Assembly (NCBI RefSeq): GCF_000785435.2
Contig: NZ_JTDB02000019.1
Coordinates: 1 to 45,942 of the forward strand
Length of the DNA: 45,942 bases
Direction: 5' to 3'
From: Paraburkholderia sacchari
Lineage (GTDB): Bacteria; Pseudomonadota; Gammaproteobacteria; Burkholderiales; Burkholderiaceae
Positions 26,588 to 35,124 of this stretch are shown in pieces; position 1 is the first letter of the stretch; each line of letters begins with the position of its first letter. The notes under the pieces are model-generated. The model ran no database searches. It was not told the DNA's origin and worked only from the letters and a program-made list of their open reading frames with translations. Position numbers and translations under genes: made by a program.

Positions 26588-28060
26588 ATGCCAAACGCCC
26601 CTTTGAACGCTCTGCTACCCGACGCGCTGGTCATGGCCGGTGTCGTCGTTGCGTGGCTCAACGACACGTTCACCGGTCCTTCGGGCCGGCGCACGACCTA
26701 TTTCATCGCGCTGCTGACGACCGTGATCGCCGGCATCTGGTTCGCGGTGAACGCGTTCGATCCGCACGTGCACTACTACTTCACGCGGATGTACGTGGTG
26801 GACGCGTTCGCCAGCGCCATGAAGTCGGTGGTCACGCTCGGCTACGCAGTCTCGATCGTGTACTCGCGAAAGTACCTCGAAGACCGCGACATGTTCCGGG
26901 GAGAGTTCTTCCTGCTCGGCATGTTCTCGTTGCTTGGCCAGATCGTGATGATCTCGGGCAACAACTTCCTCACGCTGTACCTCGGTCTGGAGCTGATGTC
27001 GCTCTCGCTCTACGCGGTCATCGCACTGCGCCGTAACGCGACGCAGTCGAACGAAGCGGCCATGAAGTACTACGTGCTGGGCGCGCTCGCATCGGGCTTC
27101 CTGCTCTATGGCATCTCGATGCTGTACGGCGCGACTGGTTCGCTCGACCTGGGCGACGTGTTCAAGGCGGTTGCCTCGGGCCACATCAACGACATCGTGC
27201 TGCTGTTCGGCGTGGTGTTCATCGTCGCGGGCGTGGCGTTCAAGATGGGCGCGGTGCCGTTCCACATGTGGGTGCCCGACGTCTATCAAGGCGCGCCTAC
27301 GGCCATGACGCTGCTCACGGGCGGTGGCCCCAAGGTCGCGGCGTTCGCGTGGGCCGTGCGTTTCCTCGTCATGGGTCTGCTGCCGCTGGCCGTGGACTGG
27401 CAGGAAATGCTGATCATTTTGGCGGCGCTCTCGATGATCGTCGGCAACATCACGGGTATCGTCCAGCGCAACGTCAAGCGCATGCTGGCTTATTCGGCGA
27501 TCTCGAACATGGGTTTCGTGCTGCTCGGCCTGCTGGCCGGCATCGTCGACAACAAGGCGACCGGTGCGGCCAGCGCGTACAGCTCGGCGATGTTCTACAG
27601 CATCGTCTATCTGATCACGACGCTCGGCGCGTTCGGCATCATCATGCTGCTGGCTCGCCGCGACTTCGAGGCTGAAACGCTCGACGACCTCAAGGGTCTG
27701 AACCAACGCAGCCCGGTGTTTGCATTCGTCATGATGCTCATGATGTTCTCGCTCGCCGGCATCCCGCCGACGGTCGGCTTCTACGCGAAGCTCGCCGTGC
27801 TCGAAGCCACGATGAATGCCGGCCTGACCTGGCTTGCCGTGCTCGCGGTCATTACGTCGCTGTTTGGCGCGTTCTACTACCTGCGCATCGTCAAGCTGAT
27901 GTACTTCGACACGCCGCAGGACACCGCGCCGATCGAGAGCCACGCGTGCAATCGCGCGCTGCTCACGCTCAATGGTGTGGCGGTGCTGGTGCTCGGCATT
28001 GTCCCCGGACCGCTGATGTCGCTCTGCTTGCAGGCCGTCTCGCATACGCTGCCTCTGTAA
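26588..28060 (+). CDS. nuoN: NADH-quinone oxidoreductase subunit N
   Basis: 490 residues, the third antiporter-like subunit of the membrane arm. YLGLELMSLSLYAVIALRR, VPFHMWVPDVYQGAPTAMT and RMLAYSAISNMGFVLLG are typical. The start follows GAGGACTAAGAG. The stop TAA overlaps the ATG of the next gene by one base (TAATG), so the DUF2818 gene is almost certainly part of the operon. Confidence 0.97.
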   Translation: MPNAPLNALLPDALVMAGVVVAWLNDTFTGPSGRRTTYFIALLTTVIAGIWFAVNAFDPHVHYYFTRMYVVDAFASAMKSVVTLGYAVSIVYSRKYLEDRDMFRGEFFLLGMFSLLGQIVMISGNNFLTLYLGLELMSLSLYAVIALRRNATQSNEAAMKYYVLGALASGFLLYGISMLYGATGSLDLGDVFKAVASGHINDIVLLFGVVFIVAGVAFKMGAVPFHMWVPDVYQGAPTAMTLLTGGGPKVAAFAWAVRFLVMGLLPLAVDWQEMLIILAALSMIVGNITGIVQRNVKRMLAYSAISNMGFVLLGLLAGIVDNKATGAASAYSSAMFYSIVYLITTLGAFGIIMLLARRDFEAETLDDLKGLNQRSPVFAFVMMLMMFSLAGIPPTVGFYAKLAVLEATMNAGLTWLAVLAVITSLFGAFYYLRIVKLMYFDTPQDTAPIESHACNRALLTLNGVAVLVLGIVPGPLMSLCLQAVSHTLPL

Positions 28061-28362
28061 TGTCGGCAGCAGGGTGGTTTATTGTGTTGTTGGCGCTCGC
28101 GGGCGCCAACCTGCCGTTTTTCAATCAGCGGTTGTTCGGCATGGTGCCGTTGCGCGCGCAAAAGAAAAGCGTGTGGATTCGCATTGCCGAAATGATCGTG
28201 CTGTATTTTGTGGTTGGCGCGTTCGGCTTCATGCTGGAGGCGCGCGCCGGCAACCGCTTTGACCAGGGCTGGCAGTTCTACGCCATCACGTTCAGTCTGT
28301 TTGTCGTGTTCGCGTTCCCCGGCTTCGCCTGGCAATATCTCGTCAAACGCCGCCCGGCGTGA
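28060..28362 (+). CDS. DUF2818 family membrane protein at the end of the nuo operon
   Basis: 100 residues with three predicted transmembrane helices (about 5-22, 43-62 and 73-93) joined by short basic loops such as PLRAQKKSVWIR. It matches the DUF2818 family as I remember it, which follows nuoN in beta-proteobacteria. The function is unknown. Because its start overlaps the nuoN stop by one base, it is likely translated with the complex I genes and might be an assembly factor or supernumerary subunit; that is inference. No clear terminator is visible in the 93-base gap after it. Confidence 0.85.
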   Translation: MSAAGWFIVLLALAGANLPFFNQRLFGMVPLRAQKKSVWIRIAEMIVLYFVVGAFGFMLEARAGNRFDQGWQFYAITFSLFVVFAFPGFAWQYLVKRRPA

Positions 28363-28455
28363 TGCGAGTCCCTCGTCGAGGACGAGGGGCTCGCCATTCG
28401 ATCGCATCGCGGTTTCCCGCGACTTCTCCGTAGAAGCGCTTCCCAGAGGTTGAAC

Positions 28456-29049
28456 ATGGCTGCTGAACATCAAAAGCACGACCCGGCGCTCGCCGAGACG
28501 TGCGTGGAAAGCACGACGCTCCACGCGGGCAAATTCCTTACGCTCAAGTGCGACACGGTTGCTTTGCCGGACGGCAAGCATGCGACGCGCGAGTATGTCC
28601 AGCATCCGGGCGCGGTCATGGTGATCCCACTCTTCGACGACGGTCGCGTGCTGATGGAGCGCCAATATCGCTATCCGCTTTCGCGGGTGATGACCGAGTT
28701 TCCGGCGGGCAAGCTCGATCCGCAAGAAGGCGCGCTTGCCTGTGCGGTCCGCGAGCTCAAGGAAGAGACGGGCTACGCGGCGCGCGAGTATGTTTATCTT
28801 GCGCAGATCCATCCTGTGATTTCGTACTCGACCGAATTCATCGACATCTATCTCGCGCGCGGCTTGACCGCGGGCGAGGCCAAGCTCGATGACGGCGAGT
28901 TTCTCGAGACGTTCACGGCAACGCTGCCCGAACTGCTCGAATGGGTGCGCACCGGCAAGATCACCGATGTGAAGACGATTATCGGCACGTTCTGGCTCGA
29001 AAAGGCGCTGTCGGGCGCCTGGCCGTTCGGGCGACCCGAGCAGGGCTAG
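28456..29049 (+). CDS. Nudix hydrolase, probable ADP-ribose pyrophosphatase
   Basis: 197 residues from the ATG at 28456 (AGAGG 6-10 bases upstream; an in-frame TTG at 28450 is less likely). The Nudix box is complete at residues 85-107: G85, E91, R99-E100, E103-E104 and G106, matching GX5EX7REUXEEXGU. ERQYRYPLSRVMTEFPAGK before it is characteristic of the ADP-ribose/ADP-sugar pyrophosphatase branch. It probably hydrolyses ADP-ribose to AMP and ribose 5-phosphate in the cytosol. It follows the nuo operon on the same strand, a common placement in Burkholderiaceae that may relate to NAD(H) breakdown products. Confidence 0.9.
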   Translation: MAAEHQKHDPALAETCVESTTLHAGKFLTLKCDTVALPDGKHATREYVQHPGAVMVIPLFDDGRVLMERQYRYPLSRVMTEFPAGKLDPQEGALACAVRELKEETGYAAREYVYLAQIHPVISYSTEFIDIYLARGLTAGEAKLDDGEFLETFTATLPELLEWVRTGKITDVKTIIGTFWLEKALSGAWPFGRPEQG

Positions 29050-29095
29050 AAACCCACGCGCCGCCCATGTGCGGCTGCCCTGCGCCAATCCACCC

Positions 29096-29131
29096 AATAC
29101 GGCGGTCTTCGGTTTCGAAGGCCGCCGTATT
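29096..29131. terminator. Hairpin after the Nudix gene
   Basis: A 16-bp stem with one mismatch (AATACGGCGGTCTTCG at 29096-29111 with 29116-29131) closes a 4-base GTTT loop. No T run follows directly on the plus strand. It probably ends the nuo-DUF2818-Nudix transcripts, perhaps with Rho or as an RNA-stability element. Confidence 0.55.
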
Positions 29132-29303
29132 CATATCGGGCGGGCATTTTTGCGCTGAGCGCACCGTGCTGGACGGCGCTACAATCACCGGCAACCCGGC
29201 CGTCCGATTCCGGGCAGGGTGGTGAATACCCTGGTCGGAATTTTGCGAACGATCGTTCATAAATTTACGTTTTGAGCTACACTCAACGCAAGCCTCGATT
29301 CTC

Positions 29304-29759
29304 ATGAAGGTCCTCGATTTACAGTGCCCAGACGGCCATCGGTTTGAAGGCTGGTTCGCTTCCGCTGACGACTTCGAGTCGCAGCTTTCGCGCAAGCTGG
29401 TCGAATGTCCGATGTGCGGCGCCACCAAGGTGAGCCGCGTGCCGTCCGCGCCCCGACTGAATCTGTCGGGTGCGAGCGGGACATCGTCTGCTGCAGGCCA
29501 GGCGCCGCAGTCCAACCAAGCGGCACAGGCGGCGCAATGGCAGGCGCATGCCATGCGCGTGATGCGCGAAGTCCTGGAGAAGACGGAGAACGTAGGCGAC
29601 CGTTTCGCCGAGGAGGCGCGGCGCATTCATTACAACGAAGCGCCGGCGCGCAACATCCGCGGGGTGGCATCCGCGGAAGATGCGCAAGCTCTCGTCGAAG
29701 AAGGCATCGATGTGATGCCGCTGCCGGTTCCGGCTGCGTTGAAGGGTCCGCTGCAATAA
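29304..29759 (+). CDS. DUF1178 family protein
   Basis: 151 residues matching the DUF1178 family by its N-terminal pattern: MKVLDLQCPDGHRFEGWFAS, then LVECPMCGATKVSRVPSAPR. C8 and H12 with the CPMC pair at about 35-38 could form a zinc site. The C-terminal helix-rich half (EKTENVGDRFAEEARRIHY and later GIDVMPLPVP) is also conserved. The function is unknown. It sits between the Nudix gene and the acyl-CoA dehydrogenases on the same strand. Confidence 0.85.
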   Translation: MKVLDLQCPDGHRFEGWFASADDFESQLSRKLVECPMCGATKVSRVPSAPRLNLSGASGTSSAAGQAPQSNQAAQAAQWQAHAMRVMREVLEKTENVGDRFAEEARRIHYNEAPARNIRGVASAEDAQALVEEGIDVMPLPVPAALKGPLQ

Positions 29760-29826
29760 GGTCATGCGGGTCTTCGCCGTGGCTTGGGATGTGTTCCCCA
29801 CCAGCCGCGGCCAGGAGACAAACCGC

Positions 29827-31035
<1,209 letters not shown>

Positions 31036-31046
31036 GGAGCGGCGCA

Positions 31047-32168
31047 ATGGACTTCAATTTCACCGAAGAGCAACAGCAACTTGCCGACGCACTGCGTCGC
31101 TATCTCGACAAGAATTACGGCTTCGAAGCGCGCCAGGCGATCGTGAAGACGCCCGAGGGCGTTTCACCCACACACTGGAACGCGTTCGTCGAACTCGGCC
31201 TCACCGCGCTGCCGGTGCCGGCGGACCAGGGCGGTTTCGACGGTTCGCCGTTCGACATGCTCGTGGTCATGCAGGAACTGGGCCGTGCGCTCGTGATCGA
31301 GCCGTACTGGGCGACGGCCGTGGGCATCGAGGCACTGAAGCTTACGAACGCGGAAAATCCGCACAACGCGCAACTGCTGGAGCGCGCGGCGGCGGGCGAG
31401 ATCAAGCTTGCTGCGGCGTTTCACGAGCCCGATGCGCGCTACGACCTGTTTGCTCTCGACACGCTCGCGAAGGAAACCGGCGACGGCTTTACGCTCACGG
31501 GCAGCAAGTCGGTCGTGCAGCACGGTGCGCAGGCCGACTACTGGATCGTGGCGGCACGCCTCGCGGGCGAGGTCGCGCTGTTCGTGGTGGGAAGCGATGC
31601 GAAGGGCGTCGAGGTGCGCGACTATCGCACGATCGACGGCCAGCGCGCCGCGACGCTCACGTTCGACGGCGCGAGTGCGAGCCGCCTGGCTGGTGCGGGC
31701 GCGGCCACATGGGAGCAGATCGCCGATTACGCGACGTTCCTGCTGTGCGCGGAAGCCGTCGGCGCCATCGACGCGCTCAACCACGCGAGCGTCGAGTACA
31801 CGAAGACGCGCCAGCAGTTCGGCGTGCCGATCGCGCGTTTCCAGGCGCTCCAGCATCGCATGGCCGAGATGCTGATCCATGGCGAGCAGGCTCGCTCGCT
31901 CACGTATCTGGCGGCAGCACGTTACAGTAGCGCTACGGCCGACGAGCGGCGCCGCGCGATTTCGGCAGCCAAGGTACGCGTCGGGCAGGCGGCACGCTAT
32001 GTCGGCCAGCAGGCAGTGCAGTTGCACGGCGGCATGGGCGTGACCAATGAAGTCGCGGCGGCGCATTTGTTCAAGCGCCTCACGATCATCGAGACCACGC
32101 TTGGCGACGTCGATCACCATCTCGAACGTTTCGCTTCGCTGCCCGGGTTTGCGCAGGCAGCCGCTTGA
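31047..32168 (+). CDS. Acyl-CoA dehydrogenase-like subunit, probably non-catalytic partner
   Basis: 373 residues from the ATG at 31047, preceded by GAGGAG. It has the family outline (FTEEQQQLADALRRYLDKN at the start; GVPIARFQALQHRMAEM and QLHGGMGVTNEVAAAHLFKR in the C-terminal helices). The catalytic YEG/ERL glutamate positions are not visible: the C-terminal segment reads TTLGDVDHHLERF and the central helix reads FLLCAEAVGAIDAL. The standard QxxSEPGSGSD flavin motif is also absent, replaced by AAFHEPDARYDLF. This suggests the small subunit of an alpha2-beta2 enzyme such as PimD or actinobacterial FadE pairs, partnered by the gene just upstream. Confidence 0.85.
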   Translation: MDFNFTEEQQQLADALRRYLDKNYGFEARQAIVKTPEGVSPTHWNAFVELGLTALPVPADQGGFDGSPFDMLVVMQELGRALVIEPYWATAVGIEALKLTNAENPHNAQLLERAAAGEIKLAAAFHEPDARYDLFALDTLAKETGDGFTLTGSKSVVQHGAQADYWIVAARLAGEVALFVVGSDAKGVEVRDYRTIDGQRAATLTFDGASASRLAGAGAATWEQIADYATFLLCAEAVGAIDALNHASVEYTKTRQQFGVPIARFQALQHRMAEMLIHGEQARSLTYLAAARYSSATADERRRAISAAKVRVGQAARYVGQQAVQLHGGMGVTNEVAAAHLFKRLTIIETTLGDVDHHLERFASLPGFAQAAA

Positions 32169-32194
32169 GGTTCAATGCGCGCGCGCGGGTGGCT

Positions 32195-32218
32195 GCGTTG
32201 TGAAGCGCGTTGTGAAGC
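32195..32218 (+). repeat. 12-bp tandem repeat between the dehydrogenase and MaoC genes
   Basis: GTTGTGAAGCGC occurs twice in direct tandem (32195-32206 and 32207-32218) in the 84-base gap. It is probably a slippage product; no function is evident. Confidence 0.8.
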
Positions 32219-32252
32219 GCGTCGAGATGCAACATGAAACGGAGAGGCATCG

Positions 32253-32741
32253 ATGGGAGTGAGTTACGAAGATCTCGAAGTGGGCAAGGCGTATGAAATC
32301 GGCTCGCACACGTTCGGGCGCGAAGAGATCGTGCAGTTCGCGCAGCAGTTCGATCCGCAGCCGTTTCATTTGAGCGAGGCGGCCGGCGAGGCGTCGCACT
32401 TCGGCGGCCTCGTCGCGAGTGGCTGGCACACGTGCTCGGTCATGATGGGCCTGCTCGTGCGCAACTTCCTCGAGGGTTCTACGTCGATGGGCTCGCCCGG
32501 CATCGACGAGATCCGCTGGATCAAACCGGTGCGCGTCGGCGACACGATTACGTTGACCAACAACATCGTGAGCAAGCGCGTTTCGCAAAGCAAGCCGGAT
32601 CGTGGGATTGTCGAGACGCGCTGGGAAGGCCGCAATCAGCACGGTGAGATCGTGGTGACGGTGAGCTCGAAGGGGCTGTTCGGGCTGGCCCATCCCGGGC
32701 TGGCCCATCCTGGGCTGACCCATCCCGGAGGTGCGTCTTGA
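32253..32741 (+). CDS. MaoC-like (R)-specific enoyl-CoA hydratase, first subunit
   Basis: 162 residues with a single hotdog domain. FAQQFDPQPFHLSEAAGEAS contains the D-x-x-P-F-H hydratase signature near residue 34, followed by FGGLVASGWHTCSVMMGLLV. The C-terminus carries three near-identical LAHPG-type units made by a 15-bp tandem DNA repeat, an extension unlike the rest of the family. The start at 32253 follows GAGAGGCATC. The stop overlaps the start of the next MaoC gene by three bases (TTGA), suggesting translational coupling and a heteromeric hydratase. Confidence 0.88.
   Translation: MGVSYEDLEVGKAYEIGSHTFGREEIVQFAQQFDPQPFHLSEAAGEASHFGGLVASGWHTCSVMMGLLVRNFLEGSTSMGSPGIDEIRWIKPVRVGDTITLTNNIVSKRVSQSKPDRGIVETRWEGRNQHGEIVVTVSSKGLFGLAHPGLAHPGLTHPGGAS
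32685..32729 (+). repeat. 15-bp tandem repeat, three copies, at the 3' end of the first MaoC gene
   Basis: Units start at 32685, 32700 and 32715 (consensus CTGGCCCATCCCGGG, with 1-3 changes per copy). They encode LAHPG, LAHPG and LTHPG. The last unit runs into GGAGG (32726-32730), the ribosome site of the next gene. Confidence 0.9.
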
Positions 32742-33208
32742 GCGTGGTGGCTGCGGTGGAAATTGCCGACGTCGCTGCCTTGCGCGCGCTCGTAGGTGCG
32801 CAACCGCTCCTGAGCGGCTGGCGCACGTTGAGTGAGGCGAGCGTGCTGGGCTTCGCCGATGCGACTGACGATCACCAGTGGATTCACGTCGACGCGGAGC
32901 GTGCGCGCCGCGAGTCGCCATTCGGCGGGCCGATTGCCCATGGCTTTCTCACGCTTTCTCTCGTGCCGGCGCTGCTCGCGGAGACGGTCCCGATGCGTCA
33001 GCGCATGGGCGTGAACTACGGGCTCAACCGCGTGCGCTTCACGTCGCCCGTGCCTGTGGGCTCGCGGGTGCGCGCGCGTATCGGCGTGAAAGAGGTGAGC
33101 GATGTCGAGGGCGGCGGTGCGCAAGTCGTCTGGGACGTCGGCATCGAATGCGAAGGTAGCGAGCGGCCCGCATGCGTGGCCGAATTCATCACGCGGCACT
33201 ACTTCTGA
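32738..33208 (+). CDS. MaoC-like hydratase, second subunit
   Basis: 156 residues from the TTG at 32738, which lies 7 bases after GGAGG; GTG codons at 32744 and 32747 are alternatives. The hydratase signature is clear: FADATDDHQWIHVDAERA followed by SPFGGPIAHGFLTLSLVP, with the Asp/His pair near residues 45-50. It likely hydrates trans-2-enoyl-CoA to (R)-3-hydroxyacyl-CoA, alone or with the upstream MaoC protein, which lacks the exact same motif. Paired MaoC subunits of this kind occur with heteromeric acyl-CoA dehydrogenases in steroid-type pathways. Confidence 0.87.
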   Translation: MSVVAAVEIADVAALRALVGAQPLLSGWRTLSEASVLGFADATDDHQWIHVDAERARRESPFGGPIAHGFLTLSLVPALLAETVPMRQRMGVNYGLNRVRFTSPVPVGSRVRARIGVKEVSDVEGGGAQVVWDVGIECEGSERPACVAEFITRHYF

Positions 33209-33252
33209 GCGCCGGAGCGCGCTTTTATATTTGGCGCGCAGGCTGAATGCGA

Positions 33253-33285
33253 AAGGGGCGTCCGGCTGTGAGCCGGACGCCCCTT
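33253..33285. terminator. Bidirectional terminator between convergent genes
   Basis: A perfect 15-bp stem (33253-33267 with 33271-33285) with a GTG loop, AAA on the left side and TTCTTCG on the right. It sits between the second MaoC gene (+) and the GST gene (-). Confidence 0.85.
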
Positions 33286-33309
33286 CTTCGTTCCATCAGG
33301 CGTCGATCA

Positions 33310-34026
33310 TCAGGCAGCCTGCTTACTGTGTTTCGCGTACTGCGTCGCGCCGAACAGGACTTCTCGCGCCTTGTCGTCCGTGAGCGCCTTGCGGGCGTTC
33401 GCGAGCACTTGGACGCCGCGCTGGACCGCAGGGCGCGCCGCGATGGTCTCGTGCCAGCGCTTCACGTTGGGCAGCGCGTCGAGATCGATGCCCTGGTTTT
33501 GCCACGAGCGCGTCCACGGGAATGCGGCGATATCGGCGATGGTGTAATCGTCGCCAGCCAGATATTCGGATTTTTCCAGTTGCGCTTCCATCACGTTGTA
33601 GAGGCGTTTTGCCTCGTTCGTGTAGCGGTTCACAGCGTACTCGATCTTCTCGGGCGCATAGATGCGGAAGTGGTGCGCCTGGCCGAGCATGGGCCCGAGG
33701 CCGCCCATCTGGAACATCACCCATTGCAGCACGTCGTAGCGCGCCGCGAGATCTTCGGGCATGAACTTGCCGGTTTTCGCGGCCAGGTAGATCAGGATCG
33801 CGCCCGACTCGAACAGCGAGAACGGCTTGCCGTCGGCACGCACGGGGCCTTCTGAATCTGTGATCGCAGGGATTTTGTTGTTCGGGCTGATATCGAGGAA
33901 CTCGGGCTTGAACTGGTCGCCGGCTCCAATATCGATGGGATGCACGCGATACTCGAGGCCGGTCTCCTCGAGCATGATATGGACTTTGTGGCCGTTGGGC
34001 GTGGCCCAGCTATAGACGTCGATCAT
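33310..34026 (-). CDS. Glutathione S-transferase, Nu class (YfcG/YghU-like)
   Basis: 238 residues from the ATG at 34026, which follows AAGGAGCC; the longer frame to 34125 is not conserved. The N-terminal thioredoxin fold begins IDVYSWATPNGHKVHIMLEE and holds SPNNKIPAITD, which fits the Nu-class group with disulfide-bond reductase activity in E. coli YfcG. The C-terminal helical domain includes DDYTIADIAAFPWTRSW. It is cytosolic. It lies between the MaoC genes and a minus-strand enoyl-CoA hydratase and is not obviously linked to acyl-CoA metabolism. Confidence 0.92.
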   Translation of the reverse strand: MIDVYSWATPNGHKVHIMLEETGLEYRVHPIDIGAGDQFKPEFLDISPNNKIPAITDSEGPVRADGKPFSLFESGAILIYLAAKTGKFMPEDLAARYDVLQWVMFQMGGLGPMLGQAHHFRIYAPEKIEYAVNRYTNEAKRLYNVMEAQLEKSEYLAGDDYTIADIAAFPWTRSWQNQGIDLDALPNVKRWHETIAARPAVQRGVQVLANARKALTDDKAREVLFGATQYAKHSKQAA

Positions 34027-34123
34027 CGTGGCTCCTTGGCACCTGGACGAAGGCGCCGCCAGACTCCCGCGGCGCGTGAACTGGCGCAAATTAGCATAGA
34101 TCGGCGGCCCGCGCAGAGGGCGC

Positions 34124-34240
34124 ATGAGCGCCCCTGCTGCGCTTGTGGGCTTGTATCGCGAGCGTGTCAGGAACGGCCCGATCGTCTACGAGCGCGTGAT
34201 CGGCATCTCCACGAAGCACTACGTGCGGATCGAGTGCTGA
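34124..34240 (+). other. Short ORF or gene remnant (38 codons)
   Basis: In the 309-base gap between the GST and enoyl-CoA hydratase genes an ATG-started frame runs 38 codons (MSAPAALVGLYRERVRNGPI...) to a TGA. The start sits in a GGGCGC-ATGA-GCGCCC hairpin (34118-34133), so the ribosome site is poor. I do not recognise it. It may be chance or the end of a decayed gene. GATCGA-type short repeats follow up to 34265. Confidence 0.2.
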
Positions 34241-34335
34241 TCGAATGCCGATCGAATCGATCGGGTGCGAAGTCGCGCTAGCGCCATGTTCGTTTCCTTT
34301 CTCGTCGAAGCGTTACAGGAACGACGATGCGCTTG

Positions 34336-35124
34336 TCACTTATAGACCGGTTGCCGCTTTTCGAGGAACGCGGTGATGCCTTCGAGCCCGTCGCGGTGAT
34401 GCAGCGAAGTCACGAAGCTCTCGCGTTCCGCAATGAGGTGATCGTCGAGCGATTGCATGTCCGCTGCGCCCGTCAGCCCCTTGATGCGCGTGACTGCGTT
34501 CGGCGAGATCTTCGCGAGATCGTCAGCCCAGGCGAGCGCCGTATCGAGCGCCTTCTGCGGTTTTGCGATGCGGTTCACGACGCCCAGGTCCGCGAGGCGC
34601 GATGCGCCGATCGGCTTGCCTTCGACCATCAACTCGAAGGCAAGCGCACGCGGCAGCGCGCGCGCGAGGAACCACGAGCCGCCGCCATCGGGCGTGAGGC
34701 CCACGCGCGAGTATGCCATGACGAATTTTGCGTCGTCGGCGGCGACCAGCAGATCGGCTGCGAGTGCCAGCGAGAAGCCCGCGCCCGCAGCCGCGCCTTC
34801 GACTGCGGCAATCACGAGCTTGCTCGACTGGCGCATGGCGGTGATCCATTGCGCGAGCATGTCGATGGCGGCGGCCTGCACGGAAGGATCCTTGGCGCGG
34901 TTTTCGAGCAGACGGTTCAGGTTGCCGCCCGCGCAAAAGAAGTTGTCGGCGCCCGTGAGGACGATCGCGCGTAGCGAGTTGTCGCGCTCGGCGGCGTCGA
35001 ACGCTTCGATGGCGGCGGCGTACATGTCGGGATGCAGCGCGTTGCGCGCGCCTGGGTTCGATAGCGTCAGCACGAGCGTGGATTCATGGTCGTGCGGGCG
35101 AGTGCTGCGGAGTTCTGCGCTCAT
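34336..35124 (-). CDS. Enoyl-CoA hydratase/isomerase family protein
   Basis: 262 residues of the crotonase family, started at the ATG at 35124 that overlaps the upstream stop by four bases (ATGA). The oxyanion-hole motifs are NFFCAGGNLNRL near residue 66 and VEGAAAGAGFSLALAADLL near residues 107-125. YSRVGLTPDGGGSWFLARAL has an aspartate where classic hydratases have the second catalytic glutamate, a pattern also seen in PaaG-type isomerases. It therefore could be a hydratase or an enoyl-CoA isomerase. Transcribed with the 3-hydroxyacyl-CoA dehydrogenase, it supplies the next beta-oxidation steps. Confidence 0.9.
   Translation of the reverse strand: MSAELRSTRPHDHESTLVLTLSNPGARNALHPDMYAAAIEAFDAAERDNSLRAIVLTGADNFFCAGGNLNRLLENRAKDPSVQAAAIDMLAQWITAMRQSSKLVIAAVEGAAAGAGFSLALAADLLVAADDAKFVMAYSRVGLTPDGGGSWFLARALPRALAFELMVEGKPIGASRLADLGVVNRIAKPQKALDTALAWADDLAKISPNAVTRIKGLTGAADMQSLDDHLIAERESFVTSLHHRDGLEGITAFLEKRQPVYK

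Noticed and set aside
32685..32729. CRISPR-like array
   Set aside because: The 15-bp units are contiguous with no spacers and lie in coding sequence; the same holds for 38817-38876.
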